A stretch of DNA of 64,000 nucleotides from Tulasnella sp. 424 (GCA_019633425.1 WSUB01000079.1:123801-187800), one strand, 5' to 3'. Positions 45,653 through 59,500 are shown, counted from the first letter of the stretch. The notes: generated by a model not told the origin, from the letters alone. Made by a program: numbers and translations.

Positions 45653-46987
45653 TTAGAGCTTCGACGATGGGATCGGCTTGAAGATAGGTAGATTCTTGGA
45701 TTTGAACGCTGCAAATGCATCGGTCGTGTCCTACAAACCCGGATTTGTAAACGGTCATGACCCAGCTTGTCATCCATACGAAGCTTACGTTTGACTGTAG
45801 CATCAGAGAGTTCCAAGTAGCGGTGTATTCCAGACTGTTTCCTACGCTGCTCAATTTGAACGGGTCAGCCCGATCGTCAGAACGAGATCACACTGGACGT
45901 CGGTGCGAAAGGACTAACGTATTATCACGAGCATGAGCGAGAAGATGTTTCGAGCCCATAATGGCGATCGGAGACTTTGTCGAAATTATGCGTGCTACCT
46001 GAAGAGTCGCCGCTGGAAAGGAGACAGGTAAAATATTAGCCAATAAATGAGCATCATTTAGCTTACCGAGCACTTCCTCCATTCCGCCGTCGACCACTCG
46101 GCTCACAAATCCTACTTCCTTGGCCTCTTTGGCTCCGAAAGTGCGTCCAGTGAAAATTAATTCTTTGACAGCACTTTGGTTTCCGACGATTTTAGGGAAC
46201 CGGGAGAGCGTGCCAATATCCGCAGCCATGCCAACGTCAACTTCCTACCCTCCGTGTACAACCTCAGGATATGGGGGGACCATAGAAAGACCAGTTCCTT
46301 ACTTTAACAGAGAAGGTGGCATTCTCTGATGCGAATCGTATATCGCAGGCACAAAGAATATCCACCCCGAGACCGATAGCAGCGCCATGCACAGCCGCAA
46401 GAACTGGTTGCCGGCAACGTTCAATTGCCGTGATGCAGTCTTGAAAGTGCTATGATTACCATAGCTGAGTCTTATTTAACTGTCCGACGGATGTGCAATG
46501 CTTACGATTATGTGATCACGGAGAGGGATGGAGGTCCGAGCAGGGTCTTCATCCCGGACCCCGAGTGCCCCCGTTGCCGTAACTGAAAGAAATGATCCGT
46601 TAGTTCGTTAGAAATCAGACTACAAGGTAAATAAAATAAGACTGACGATCAAGCCCGGCAGTCCATATCTTGGGGTTACTGGAAGACAAGACGATGGCCT
46701 TGACCTGACCATCCCGGCTGAGGCGGTCAAACGTCGCCCCAAGCTCCTCCCACATCCTATAAGCAGCTTATCAGCTACACGGAGACTTTTAAAGTCGACT
46801 AAACTCACGGCTGATGAAAAGCGTTGACCGGGGGTCTAATGTTGTATACCGAGTCCCATGAGCATATCAGTACTTGGGACCGAGATGCTTACAAGAAACT
46901 TGAACCTCACCGAGCTAGTTGAACTAATACAATCCCTTCGGCATCCTGAACATTCGAAACAATGATGTACTTGTTGGTGGCAGCCAT
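45653..46987 (-). CDS. ECH1: Peroxisomal delta3,5-delta2,4-dienoyl-CoA isomerase (ECH1-like)
   Basis: ATG 46987 (MAATNKYIIVSNVQDAEGIV). Exons include a small one of 27 nt (RPPVNAFHQP across its junctions), then MWEELGATFDRLSRDGQVKA, WTAGLD, CRQPVLAAVHGAAIGLGVDI (oxyanion loop), ENATFSVK|EVDVGMAADIG with the acidic residues typical of the dienoyl isomerase branch, LIFTGRTFGAKEAKEVGFVS, and SLEYTATWNSLMLQSN. The last exon ends PIPSSKL, a clear type 1 peroxisomal targeting signal. It belongs to the crotonase superfamily and shifts double bonds during beta-oxidation of unsaturated fatty acids. About seven introns, all frame-consistent. It is followed by an ABC-F pseudogene upstream. Confidence 0.91.
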
Positions 46988-47090
46988 CGTTGTCGGAAAG
47001 ACTTGGTGGTCAAGAGGTTGCGAAATGAGCGGTGTTGGATTCTCGCTAATTACAGTAGCCGGTTCGGCACAATCACATGGGACAACCACT

Positions 47091-48855
47091 TCAGCGCAAG
47101 ACGCCCTTGCCCTTGAACTTTTTCTCCACGATCCTCACGTATTCATCCATCCCACCCTCTAATACTCTGAACCTTTTGGAGACAATGTAGACACTACCAA
47201 CCTTTCCTTCCCCCTCATCGCTACTCTTTTCCTCCTCTTCCTCCTCCCCAGCGTCGTCTCTCGGAACCAGGGGAGCCCCCTCCACCACACAACGAACCAA
47301 ATACCGGTCGTGGCTAACTAGCAGGATAGCTCCCGAGTCCACTCGCAGCGCGCGGACGAGAGCTTGGATGGTATCGAGATCAAGGTGGGTGGAAACTTCA
47401 TCCAACACCAGGAGGTTGGGGGCCCAGTAAGCGATGAGCGAGAGCGCAAGTCGGACCTAAAGCTTCTAGTTAGAGACCTATCCGCCCAGAATCAAGCCAG
47501 CTGAAGCAAATCATACCTCTTGCCCTCCAGAGAGGCTGTGTACAGAGTTCAGAGCATAATGAGCTAAGCCAAACGTACCGACCACAGCACGTGCAGTTCC
47601 TTCGTCGGGTGCCATCTGATATTTTTCCTTCGCTGTCTCCATGAAATAAGCAACAACCGACTTATCCCTCACATCGTCTCTTGACAGTTCCTCCACCGAA
47701 TGTTAATCATAATATCCAATCTTCAATCGAGGATGTCGCTCCACCTTGGCTGAAGGTATCATACCCACAAGAAGCTTCACGAGTGTACTTTTGCCTTGCC
47801 CATTCCGGCCTACAAGCGCGACTCGGGATCCGGGATGAATGGTGATATCGAGGTTTTCGATAATGTAAGGTGACTGGGGGTTATAGCGGTACCTGAGACC
47901 CGTAACTGATACGAGAGCACCAGGGAACCTGAGCGTCTGGGGGTCGGGAAAATGAAGTTTGATGGGGTTTTCAAGTTCCTCGACTTCGATCGAGAGACGA
48001 GACGTAGTGTGGTACGAAAACGCTAAATCGCGGTTTAGCTTGAATCTATAGCGTTCGCCCGGGGTCAGTAGCCAGATCATGAAGAGTGCAGCAGGGAGGG
48101 AGAACTTGCCCTGTACCTTTCGCGCTGACTTCCATTCCCCACCTGTCGTCGAGCTTTTTTGTCTGCTTTTCGCCATTCGTAGTTTGCCTTCATCTCCAGT
48201 CCTCTTCCCCAATTTGACGGCATCCGCAGTTGTCTTCTCCATCGCTTCCTTCTTTTTATCCTGGGACTCCTTCATCCTACTCCACCATTTTCTCTGGTTC
48301 AATGTGAATCGAGCATGCTGCGATGGGTTATCGTCAAAGTATGTAAAAGTCCTGTTACGGAGAACGATAAGTTCTTCGGTGATGGCGTCCAAAAAGTCGC
48401 GGTCGTGCGAAATTACGACAGTAGTGCTCTCGGAAAGGTTCGTAATGTAATCCTGAAGTCAGAGGACTGCGGGCAAATCACAGTAGTTATTTGGCTCGTC
48501 CAAAAGCAGCTGGGGTAGTTAAAGGTTTTTTTTGGTTTCCATTGACAATGTCAGCATGGATATTTCAGACGTATGACATTCGATATCTAGCATACTGCGT
48601 AGTGGACACCGGCTTTCAGTCGGAGATGGACCTCAACGACGAGATCGTTCTGGCCGACATTGATATTAACTTGCTTGAGGTCTATCTATGAGTAAAGAAT
48701 GAGGACACAACCTACGCGACGTTGAGAGGGAGGCTTACCTCTGTAGACAAGGTTGTTAAAGTGTCGGCGTGGAATCTCGACATTTGGGATGTCGCTAGAA
48801 TGGGGGGTTGTGTGCCTGTAGTTTTAGTAGTAGAATTAGTTGAACGACGAGACAT
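47091..48855 (-). pseudogene. ABC-F family ATPase pseudogene
   Basis: The original gene is still readable: start MSRRSTNSTTKTTGT (48855), RFHADTLTTLSTE|IDLKQVN, KAGVHYAV, then the end of the first ATPase domain (LLLDEPNNYCDLPAVL, VVISHDRDFLDAITEE), a linker, and the second domain (VALVGRNGQGKSTLVKLL, NSVHSLSGGQ, NLLVLDEVSTHLDLDT, LLVSHDRYLV). It is broken in at least three ways. Everything from the first Walker A to before the first Walker B is deleted (only about 100 bp remain after HYAV). A TGA stands where Trp is expected (48459-48461, before LQDYI). A TAA stands where Gln is expected in IGYYD-stop-HSVEELS (47703-47705). Family role is translation or ribosome biogenesis ATPase. Domain 2 motifs are otherwise intact. 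Confidence 0.85.
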
Positions 48856-49527
48856 TGTTCGAGCTGAGATGTATGAGAGTATGAGGATATTCTTCGACCA
48901 GCCATTTGCTCAGGCGGATGCAGTTTAAGAACCTGGGGAGTGAGTCGCTTCATGGCCAGCCCTCGGAGCCGAAACCCAATCGGTGACAGCAGATCACGTG
49001 GGTTTAGGCAAGAAAGTCCCTGTTATGATTATCAGCAAATCCAAATCAAATAATCATTCAAGGATCTAACATCCCCAAGCCGCAACCGTACCCCTCTAGT
49101 TTTTTCAAAGTCGTCAGTCACCCACAAGCACATTCCCCTTGGCCCCGAGATGTTCCCTCTTCTGTGTAGAGAGACGATCTCTCAAAGTTGAACTAAGTAT
49201 CGCGTAAATGTATCATATCTCTATCATAGTCAAGAATCTAGGTGCCTGTCCTCAGAGGGGAGCCCTCTACGTCTTGCGCAAGTTCAGGCGAGTGCCTATG
49301 GACCTGCCCTACCGGATCCCAAGTATCATATATTTAGGCCCACTTTAAAGGATGTTAATATCTGGAGATATGTTCGATGATATCTAATGGACACGCTCAA
49401 GATTGTCTGATCGTCGTATCCACTTGCGTGCGAATAGGCAACGAACCGTGAGATCCATTTTCCAAAGGAACGAGAAGCAAAAGAAACACCACTTTTCCTC
49501 TCCCTTCAACTGTCAATCCACACCCGA
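48856..49527. other. Gene-free interval between the ABC-F pseudogene and EBP
   Basis: 672 bp of divergent intergenic sequence, with AT-rich patches (about 49020-49070). Promoter of EBP expected at the right end. Nothing else was recognised. Confidence 0.4.
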
Positions 49528-50535
<1,008 letters not shown>

Positions 50536-51189
50536 TCTTCTCATTCGATTTAGCTCCACCAAAAGTAATCATTCCCAACCGCATACCTCCAATCGCATTG
50601 CTTTCCGCGAGCTCTTTCCGCCAAGAAGTTTCACCATCCAGTCTCTCCCAAAATACCCCTTGTACCTAGCTCTGCCGCATTATTGTAGCCCGAATTCTTA
50701 CGCGCAGTCGACTTCCTAAACTTCCGCGACGATCCCCCGACATTCTCCGTCCAAGTGTTTTCGATTACTGGTGGGTAGCACCACCCCATTGGACCGGAGT
50801 CGGGAGCTTGGAATATCCTCGCCAATAGGCGACCTACGCCTGAACCGTGATCACGCACCGGCGAGAGCCAGCAATCGATAGAAAATGCTTTAATCCATCG
50901 CGGACCGTGATTTGCTTGCTGTGAGTACACAGATCCAGGGAATAGATCCCATGAGGTACTTTTTAGAGAGGCCAGTGCCACACGCAAATCCGTTTCACGA
51001 GTGGGGGCGCAAGAGACCGTGCTCCTATTCAACCCCAGGAACTGCCTGTCAAATCGTCACTACCTCGATGGACTACGTCTGTCAGTCGGAGCTCCTTGCA
51101 AACTACTTCCATCCAATCATTCTCGATGTTCTTGCGGGTGGCGGGAGAATTCAAATGGAAACAGCTCATTGAGCGTGCGATGATCTCCC

Positions 51190-51445
51190 GACGTTAGACC
51201 AGCCGTCATCTCTTCGCCTTCCTCAACTCTTCCCAAAGTCTGGCGGCTCCAGCCGATCCGTGAGAACTTGCGCAATTATGCCATCCGAAGATACCTCGTT
51301 GCGCTTGGCCCAATGATACAATTTCCCGGTCACTGTCAGAAGGTCGTTGATACCTCGGATTCGGTGAAGCTCTTTGAGTTCCCCTTGATCTTTGTTTAGA
51401 ACTGTCAAAAAACTATATAAGAACCTCAGCATGGCCTCAGAATTG
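51190..51445 (-). pseudogene. Possible C-terminal remnant of an unknown gene
   Basis: On the minus strand one frame reads AMLRFLYSFLTVLNKDQGEL then KELHRIRGINDLLTVTGKLY and HWAKRNEVSSDGIIAQVL, and a second frame continues GAARLWEELRKAKR to a TGA. The amphipathic, protein-like composition and the clean LWEELRKAKR-stop ending suggest the C-terminus of a real protein with one frameshift. It overlaps the AA9 promoter, and no N-terminal part is present. I do not recognise the family. It could also be chance. Confidence 0.28.
51414..51420 (+). promoter_or_regulatory. TATA box of AA9 copy 6
   Basis: TATATAA, 66-72 bp upstream of ATG 51486. Confidence 0.6.
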
Positions 51446-51485
51446 GCTGTCGTCTCGTGGCCTTCATCTACCTCCTTCCATTCCC

Positions 51486-52972
51486 ATGATTCCTCGACAC
51501 GCTCTCGCTCTTCTTGCCGCTTTTTTGGTGGGAGGATCAAACGCTCATACCATTTTCCAAAAGCTCTGGGTTAATGGTGTTGACCAAGGTTGGGGCTTGT
51601 CTAGAATTTGATTTAAAGTCACGAACTAAACTCATTCCTATCAGGTTACTTGAATGGCATTCGATACCCTACCGTGAGCCTTCAGCCTTCATTCATTATT
51701 GCACTTATCGAACGGAGTTGTTGCTTGGCTCTGTTCAGTACGATGGTCCCATTACCGATGTCACCTCCAACGACATCATCTGCAACGGAGGTCCGAATCC
51801 ACTGGTCACCCCATACTCCCAAACTGTCATAAATGTACCTGCGGGTGCAACGGTCCAAGCAGAGTGGCATCACGTCCTCCAGCCAAACGGCTACAATTCC
51901 GCGGATACTGCTGATCCTGTGGATCCCGGACATTTGGGACCTACACTCGCTTACCTTGCAAAGTGAGGTGCCGATACTACCAGTCCCATTTTCTGTGCTG
52001 ATCAGTTCTACAGAGTTCCCGACGCAACTCAGACAGATGTCACGGGTCTTGGCTGGTTCAAGATCCAGGAAGATGGTTTCGACGGAACGACTTGGGGTGT
52101 AACCAGGATGTATAACGCCAAGGGCTTACATACGATCAAGATCCCCGATTGTATCCCTCCGGGTAATTACTTCCTCCGTGCTGAAATGAGTGAGCCTTGT
52201 CGAGTCCTCCGAGTCTGGTGTCACACTGACCATTGCATTTCAGTCGCTTTACACGGTGCCTCATCCTACCCAGGCGCCCAATTCTACGTACGGATGTCAG
52301 ACCTCTATGCCTGATAAACTGACTCAGATAACATTCTGGCTTTTAGATGGAGTGTGCACAGATTAACATCACGTGAGCCCCAAGTCTCGGTATTGGACAG
52401 ATAGACGTGGTTTGCTTAGTGGGTCCTTGAATGTAGCGGTGGCGGCAGCACGCAGCCTTCCACAGTATCCTTCCCCGGAGCATACCACGGAACCGACCCC
52501 GGCGTTACGATCAACATTTATTACCCGCCTGTCACCAATTACACTATCCCTGGACCAGCAGTCTTTACTTGCCCGGGAAGCGGTAGCGGTTCCACCACAA
52601 CGACCAAGACATCGTCGACTACGAGCAAGGTATGAATTGATCCCTTGCATCGGCTACAAGACATTTGACTTCCCGTTTTGGGTTTGCATCAGACTTCCTC
52701 GACTACCACGTCCACCAAAACTTCGACGACAACGACAACCACCACTAGCTCGAAGTCGTCTACGACAACCACCAAGGCATCTACAACTACTTCGGCTTCC
52801 GGGAGCACTGCTTCTCATTATGCCCAATGCGGAGGTTTGCAATCCGTCCATATCCCACAACGACAGCGCACTGACCTAAGGTTTCACAGGTATTGGTTAC
52901 ACTGGACCTACAGTATGCGCATCGCCATACACATGCACATACTCAAGTGACTACTATTCGCAATGCCTTTAA
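51486..52972 (+). CDS. AA9 LPMO with C-terminal CBM1 (copy 6)
   Basis: Signal peptide [20 protein letters not shown] precedes [15 protein letters not shown]. Intron 1 follows immediately (51589) and [10 protein letters not shown] is on the next exon, so this copy has an extra early intron. The core reads [50 protein letters not shown] (copper His as GHLGP), [56 protein letters not shown] Thr/Ser linker (interrupted by an intron after TSKT-like TTSK) and a CBM1 ([31 protein letters not shown]) close the gene without a terminal intron. It is closest to copy 1 although 23 kb away. Confidence 0.92.
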
Positions 52973-53504
52973 ACAGGCTAAACAAGCTTCCAAAACGCCA
53001 CCTTATTACATGATCGATTATCGTATTTTCTCCCCAGTCGACTCTATGGTTTGCGAAGTACGTAGAGAATATAGACGCTTTCGCTGTGGGCGAGGTTGAA
53101 AAATTTAGGACTGTGTGAACGATGGGCCTACTAAATGTAATGTAACTGACGTTGTTATTAACGTTACCCGTGTGATTTAGGGGGTGGGGTTGGTCAGGAT
53201 GTATCTGGGTCTCGGTAGATACGCACAGCTATACTGGTACAGTGAAATGCGCGGCCATTACGTGTGTTCTGGAGTATTATGCTAAGTGACTAAAGGTACA
53301 TCTTGCACACGCACGAACATACCGTATAATCTGAGGCCGAACCGGGTTGTGCGCTGTCTTCGCCGTTATCGAAGAGAAGCGGGGAATGAGAAGAGTCGCG
53401 GGCTATTAAAAGTTTGCCGCCCCTTCCGGCGTCTGTCACGTTCGACCGTCACCAACAATTGCACCCCATTCCGGCACCAAGACTAACACAAACACATAAG
53501 CAAC
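52973..53504. other. Gene-free interval, AA9 copy 6 to MBOAT gene
   Basis: 532 bp between two plus-strand genes; 3' untranslated region and promoter. Nothing else was recognised. Confidence 0.45.
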
Positions 53505-54974
53505 ATGACAGCGCCATTCTTTCTTGATCACCCATTTCGGGATATGCTTTCTTGGCTGCGGCATCCTTCCCAAGCGAACCGGGTCGACGCTAGTTTCGAA
53601 CGAACCGCGGTGTATCTTCCCGTTCCACTGTGTCTCTTCCTCCTCTTGTGTTACCTCGTAGAACGACCTAACACCAAGAAGCTAAGGCTCGTCGTTGGTC
53701 TAATCACCGCACCTTCCTTCTTGCTTCTGGCGTTTGCTGTGAGGTGGGCACCCGAAGGGCATCTTTTGATTAATGTTGCAACAAGTGAGTAATCATTTTA
53801 ACATGCTTTTCAGACTTATTAGTGAGATAGTGATTTCGTTTTATGTTTCTTTTAGCCATGTCTGGCCTATTCCTAGCGCTTCGCTCTGTGGAGTTCGGAA
53901 GTTTGGAACGACCAGTGCGCCGCGTCCCCCTGGCACGTAGTTACCTACCGACGAACCCCCCACATCCAAGAATTCAAGAGCTTCTGAATTCAATCGATCT
54001 TTCAATCAACCTTCGAGGAATTGGGTGCGATTTTGGAGAAGGAACTGGGCTTAAGCTTCCGCCATCGTCTCCGTATTCTCGAAGGGTTCACACCGATCAA
54101 CAGTTTTTGGCTGCGAAGTTACTATTCAGCATACCCACCAACTACATTATATCGGATTTCATCAGTACATATTGCATTCGCGACCCTTCGATCCGAGCTC
54201 TGGCAGCTGGGAATCTCTGTCTCGGTGATCTCCCGATTGCTAAAAGGGTATCAGTGCTGGGGGCGTTTGTCTTTGGCGTTCCTGCAATCCTCAGCTTAGT
54301 GTACGACTTAATCGCTGTTCTCGCTGTGACTTTTGTACCAGGTCAGGATCATTACCAGTGGCCACCGCTATTTGGAGCCCCTTGGCTGTCCGATAGTCTG
54401 CATGAGTTCTGGGCGATCCGCTGGCATCAGGTACGGAGATGCAGCACGGCGGTGAAACTACATTCACTAAATCTCTAGTCCTATCAGGTTCTTCGTCAAA
54501 CGTTTCTCTTAACTGGTGGTTATCCATTGGGGTATCTGTTTGGTCGTTCGGGCTTTGTGATCGGAGCCTTCGCCAGTAGTGGATTCTTCCACAGGTACGC
54601 AACGGTTTGGGGTCCTATCCAGGACTCCTGCTTACCTTCTCGTTTCCCAGTGTAATGCTCATTGGAGACGGTGCCACTACGTTTCCTTGGTCGACCTTCA
54701 ACTTCTTCGCGATCCAGGCACTAGGCATCGCGCTCGAAGAGTGGTTCAGGACGCTTACAGGAAGACGAGTCGGTGGGCTTATTGGACGGGTCTGGGTATT
54801 TGGATGGTTTTGGCTTGTGGGACGACAAGTTTGTGAGTTACTTTGCGCTTCTTTCACTGGGTTACGCTCGCTCAAGCTCTGGCCCTAAAAGGTGAACTGT
54901 GGATTCAGGCGGGTATCTATGACATTCGTCTGATTCCTGTCGCGATGAGTGTTGCGGAGCTGGTTTGGGGATAA
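53505..54974 (+). CDS. Wax-synthase-like membrane-bound O-acyltransferase
   Basis: Five exons from ATG 53505 (MTAPFFLDHPFRDMLSWLRH). The protein has several hydrophobic spans (PVPLCLFLLLCYLVE, GLITAPSFLLLAFAV, VSVLGAFVFGVPAILSLVYD) and the wax-synthase signature around APWLSDSLHEFWAIRWHQ, with the conserved FW..RWH, followed by GFVIGAFASSGFFH, the second conserved His. The family transfers acyl groups to hydroxyls and is common in basidiomycete secondary metabolism and lipid pathways. The intron after FFHR skips a stop-containing stretch (54597-54650). The last intron seems to use the donor GTTTGT to reach AGIYDIRLIPVAMSVAELVW and TAA 54972-54974, so the C-terminus is less certain. Confidence 0.8.
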
Positions 54975-55105
54975 TTTGGGATTAAGATCCCGCAGAAAGC
55001 AAGTTCATGTATTCAATCGTCATTAGGGAGATATCATATAGGGTGACCTAACAACTTGGTTCTGAACGTCGAGATCGGCAATTAATGACCCAAACCTCAG
55101 AGGGT

Positions 55106-56013
55106 TTAGTCGGACTCTTCTGAAGAGGACACGGATTCCTCTTGGGACGGCTTGGGAGGCGGTGGTACGCGCTTGTACATCAGATCCGTCCTCATGGCGA
55201 ACTTTTCCCCTTCAACAACCTCTTCTCCACTATGTAGCAACCCGGCCTGCTGAAAAACGATGGCTCGCCCAAGCCGTGGGTCCACGTCCAGGTGGCCTGG
55301 ATGCCCTGGTGGTTTGGGTTTGAGGCTGACGAATCTCGTCGGTCCTCCCTTTAATGTTTGAGAGTCGCCATTTAAATAGATCTGAAGGGTAAAATATGAG
55401 ACTTCAGACCTGTCGGCAGTGAAGTATGCTACAAGGAAAAGGCTCAGATATTGGCACGACACCGACTTGAGAACCATTGCTCACTCCCATCACAGTGTCT
55501 AGCGAAGAACTCCCCTGGGCCATACCTAAGGAAGCGAAGCCTTTCATTAAGACGGGACAGTCGGACTTGGATAACATCTTTATTCTCTGGATTCCTATTG
55601 AACATCCTGAATTTTCCGCTGGGTACGAATTCGATCTCGCTGATGTATGGGCGCAGTTTGTTCAAAATCCAGTCAGATAGCTCGAAATCGTCGAGCATGA
55701 TTCGTCCGGAGTTACGATACCGCATATCAACGAAGCCGGTTTCAACTCCAGTTTCTGGGTCTGCGTGTACCTTGGCGACTGACCAAGTGCCCGCTGATTC
55801 CGCCGCTTTGAGCAGCTTTGCACAGTCATCGGGGCTGAAAACATTATCGAGGACAAGAGCGAATTTGCCTTTGTATTCTGGAAATCCAACGGCTGGCCAG
55901 TCGATTTTGTAGACTGTGACGGGCGCTGCTTCTCCAGGAGACGCAGGAGACGGAGGTTCTGGTAGTCGGCTTTCGGTCGAGGAAGTAAAAGGGACGTATG
56001 TTGGGCCCGACAT
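55106..56013 (-). CDS. 2OG-Fe(II) oxygenase, prolyl-4-hydroxylase-like
   Basis: Start ATG 56013 (MSGPTYVPFTSSTESRLPEP). The double-stranded beta-helix shows VLDNVFSPDDCAKLLKAAES, LNERLRFLRYGPGEFFARHC with the iron-binding HxD in RHCDG|TYF, a conserved YFTLQIYLNG, the distal His in LLHSGEEV, and the 2-oxoglutarate-binding basic residue in FAMRTDLMYK. The tail is Pro- then Ser/Glu-rich. One intron near 55437-55495 uses donor GTGAGC after CDGS/T. No signal peptide, so probably cytosolic or nuclear. Target unknown. A broken relative lies at 45.1-45.6 kb. It is convergent with the MBOAT gene, 131 bp apart. Confidence 0.87.
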
Positions 56014-56585
56014 TGGGAGTCTGTCCGTAGCTGCCTTGGTGAAAATGCGCAGGTCTGTGAGCCAAGAGAAAACGAGTTTATCTGTGAGCTTGGTTGGCGA
56101 TGGACGCACAGTACGCTTCGTTCTTGGTGATGTGGTGGTGGTGTTATAGTGGCGGATTCAGCGGATGAGCGGCTAATAGCAATCAAGGATGGCCATGACC
56201 TACCTTTGGCAAAAAGATACGGGAATGGATTTGGGTACCAAGTCTTGCAGAAAGTTGAGGTCTATGCTGAGCTCTGCACCAGTTATTCTGAATGGATGAT
56301 AATGAAGGGTGGTAGCGTAGACCGAGGGCGGGGAAAACGATGAAGTCCAACCGCGGGAATCAGCTCTGCATCGCCGCTACTGTGCTTGCGACGACCAGGT
56401 CGCTGGAATCGACCTATCGGCCCTTACCTCCACGTTATCTCTGTACCTTCTGAACCTCCCGACTACGACTGGTACGACGACGACAAGTATTTGTTACTGA
56501 CTGACCCGTAAGTCAACTTGTATCCTTGCGATTTCTGGTCGTTGGAATCCTGACTACCGTCAAACCCTCAGAATTCACCATTCCC
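56014..56585. promoter_or_regulatory. Divergent promoter, oxygenase / ATG4
   Basis: 572 bp between divergent starts. In-frame non-ATG extensions exist on both sides (to 56109 minus and from 56526 plus) but lack support. No clear TATA box. Confidence 0.45.
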
Positions 56586-59500
56586 ATGTCCCCCTCCTCC
56601 ACTTCTGGCGCTCCTTCTTCCCAAAAGATCAACAAGATCTTTCACAGAAATCCTCGCTCGACCTCTGATCATCCACCATCATCATTTGGTCCTATTCCTG
56701 AATCCTCGCAACCTGGTCACACCAACCACACGCGACGCCTCCTCAAGAAATCGTCCAAGACTCATATCGCAGCATCTGACAATTCACCTCCAATACCTGC
56801 TCAAGATACGTCTGAAGAGCCGCGGAAGTCCAATGACGACGTTGCTTCCTTATCCGAAACCCCAATCATCGTAGAGCCTCCAGCACTCTTTAGCCCACCA
56901 ACCACAAACGAATCGCAGATGTCTCAGCCCATCCCTCGATCAGGACGCCGCAGCGTCACCATTGACCGCCCTCTAAGTATCGCATATTCCAGTTATGATC
57001 CATCAACTGCGACGTCATCACCGACAACTGCTCGCGCTCTCACAGACATCTCGAGCCGCCTCTCAGGCTGGTTCTCCCAGAACTTTGCCGGATCCTCTAC
57101 AGACCTTCCATCCACTTCTCTCGCGCCTTCCTCTTCCCAGGCCACAGTCATTCCCCAAACGTCGCCGAAACACAAAGCCTCTGGAATCTTCAACGTTGCT
57201 CGTCATCCAGCAAAGGGACTCGGCGGTGGTTTCGAGAAGGCAGTACGGTATTTCCTCGATAGCGATGCTCAGCCGGACAAATGCACGGATCCCATATGGC
57301 TAATGGGAGTTCAACATCCAGGCTATGAGCCTCCGAGTCCAACCCCAGCTTACGGAGTCTATCCCGAACACCTAGGTCGCGGGGGAGGCCACCGACGTGA
57401 TTCGACGGATGTCGGTCACGGCACTACACGCCGGAGCACACCCCCAACAATCTCTCGCGGCTCAACCGGGTACCATCGAAATCCATCTCTGCAATCTCTC
57501 TCCTTATCCCTCAGTGGCGGCGGTTCGGCTTCCGGCGGCAAGGCAAAGGAAGCTCCCCTATCCTGGCCTCCAGCCTTTTACGACGATTTTACATCCTGTG
57601 TATGGATGACATATCGGTCTCAGTACTTCCCTATCAGAGATATTTCTTTGGCGGAGTTGGAAGCAACAAAGGAAGTCGACCCAACGATCATTTCCCAGTC
57701 CGTGCAGAGTCCGCCACGAAAGTGGTGGGGAGGGGAAAAGAGCTGGACGAGTGATTCTGGCTGGGGTTGCATGGTGAGAACAGGGCAAAGCTTGCTGGCA
57801 ACGGCTCTCGTCCACTTGCATTTGGGGCGAGGTACGTGTTTTTAGTGGTTGAGAAAAGGTTAATGAGACTAAGAGTCCTGTTTGAGCAGACTGGAGACGA
57901 CCTACAAATCCTAGTTTCACTTCAGACTACGCAACCTACGTCAAAATCATCACTTGGTTCCTCGATTCGCCTTCTACCTTGTGCCCTTTCGGTGTTCACC
58001 GGATGGTGTTGGCAGGGAAGGAACTAGGGACAGACGTGGGATGTTGGTTCGGTCCGAGTATCGCTGCTGGCGCGATCAAGTGAGTTTTCCGTCGCTTATT
58101 AAAAAGGCTCATGCTAACGGGTTGGATTTGTTCTTTAGGCGTTTAACTGGTTCTTTCCTCGAGGCTGGGCTTTCCGTCTCGGTTTCGTCGAATAACGAAG
58201 TCTTCGCGACCGACATTTACGCGGCATCTAACCAGAATGTGGAGCCTGCAGATACGCTTAAAACGTCGAGAAGGAGCAAATGGGGAGGTCGGCCTGTTTT
58301 GCTCTTGATTTGCGTACGGCTTGGTATTGATGGGGTCAATCCGGTGTACCATGACGGTCTTAAGGTAAAATCATCTGCATCCTACTGGACTAGCATGACT
58401 GATGCAGCCGAACGCACGCAGGAAATATTTACGTGGCCTCAGTCCGTCGGGATCTCTGGAGGACGTCCATCGTCTTCGTACTACTTCGTTGGACAACAAG
58501 CGGGGTCTCTCTTCTACCTCGATCCACACCACACGCGGCCCGCCGTGCCCCTCCGACCACCCCCTCCCGTTTTTACGCCAGCTTCGCCTGCGACGACAGC
58601 TAACAGCCACCTGGAACCCGATTCCGCCGATGACAAAGCCTCGATCCAGCAAAGAAGAGGCTCTTCGGGTCGACCTTCTACTCCTGATCGCGAACTTGAG
58701 AAAAGTATTGGCGATGTCTCAGTTACTGGGCTCAGTAAAGGTGGTCGCTTTCGAAGCGGTAGCATTAAGCTGAAGCATCGTCGCAACACGAACGGTTCGC
58801 CAACCAATTCACGAACTGGCTCGGCTTCATCAAGCGCTTCATTCTCCTTACATGCTCCTCTCTCCCCATCTCCGTTGTCGCAAAGCCAAGGGAGCCAGCA
58901 TGGCCATGGTCAACAACCATCGACAGGGGCACCAGGGACTTCACCAAGCGGGTCAAGCTTCAGTTCCATCGCTGGACCGCCGGCTGGTGTGGACCCAACT
59001 ACATATCACCTTGCAACCGCGTATTCACCTGCTGAGTTGAGGACTTTCCATTGCGACAAAGTTAGAAAGATGCCTTTGAGTCACATGGACCCGAGCATGC
59101 TGCTTGGGTTCTTGTGCAAAGATGAGGCGGAATGGAACGACTTGAGAGCAAGGGCTCAGGAGGTACGAGATACATTGCGTCCATCGTGTCGACGATCGGA
59201 TTACTGATACCAAACCATTCCAACAGTTTGCCAAAGTTCATAAGCCGATCTTTACTATTCAGGATGAACCACCCAGTTGGTCGGACCCCGATGACTTGGA
59301 GTCCTTCTCGGATCCAGACCCCGACCCTGAGGATGAATTAGAGGCCGATCGGGGTTCTGATGAACTTTTCGAAGCGGACGACCCTGTCAACCCTCCGGAT
59401 GATGGTCCCGATGCATGGCGTGGCAAGACTCAACATTTCGACCGCAGAGCTTCCTCTATAACAAATACGTCAGAAAGCTTCACCACAAGCGATGACTTTG

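Larger units (their letters stand above)
50536..51485. other. Interval between EBP and AA9 copy 6
   Basis: 950 bp. The right end has the TATA box of AA9 copy 6 (51414-51420). A minus-strand segment at 51200-51440 reads like a protein C-terminus (see separate entry). The rest holds no supported gene. Confidence 0.4.

Noticed and set aside
54291..54602. 103-codon minus frame inside the MBOAT gene
   Set aside because: Antisense shadow of a well-supported coding exon.
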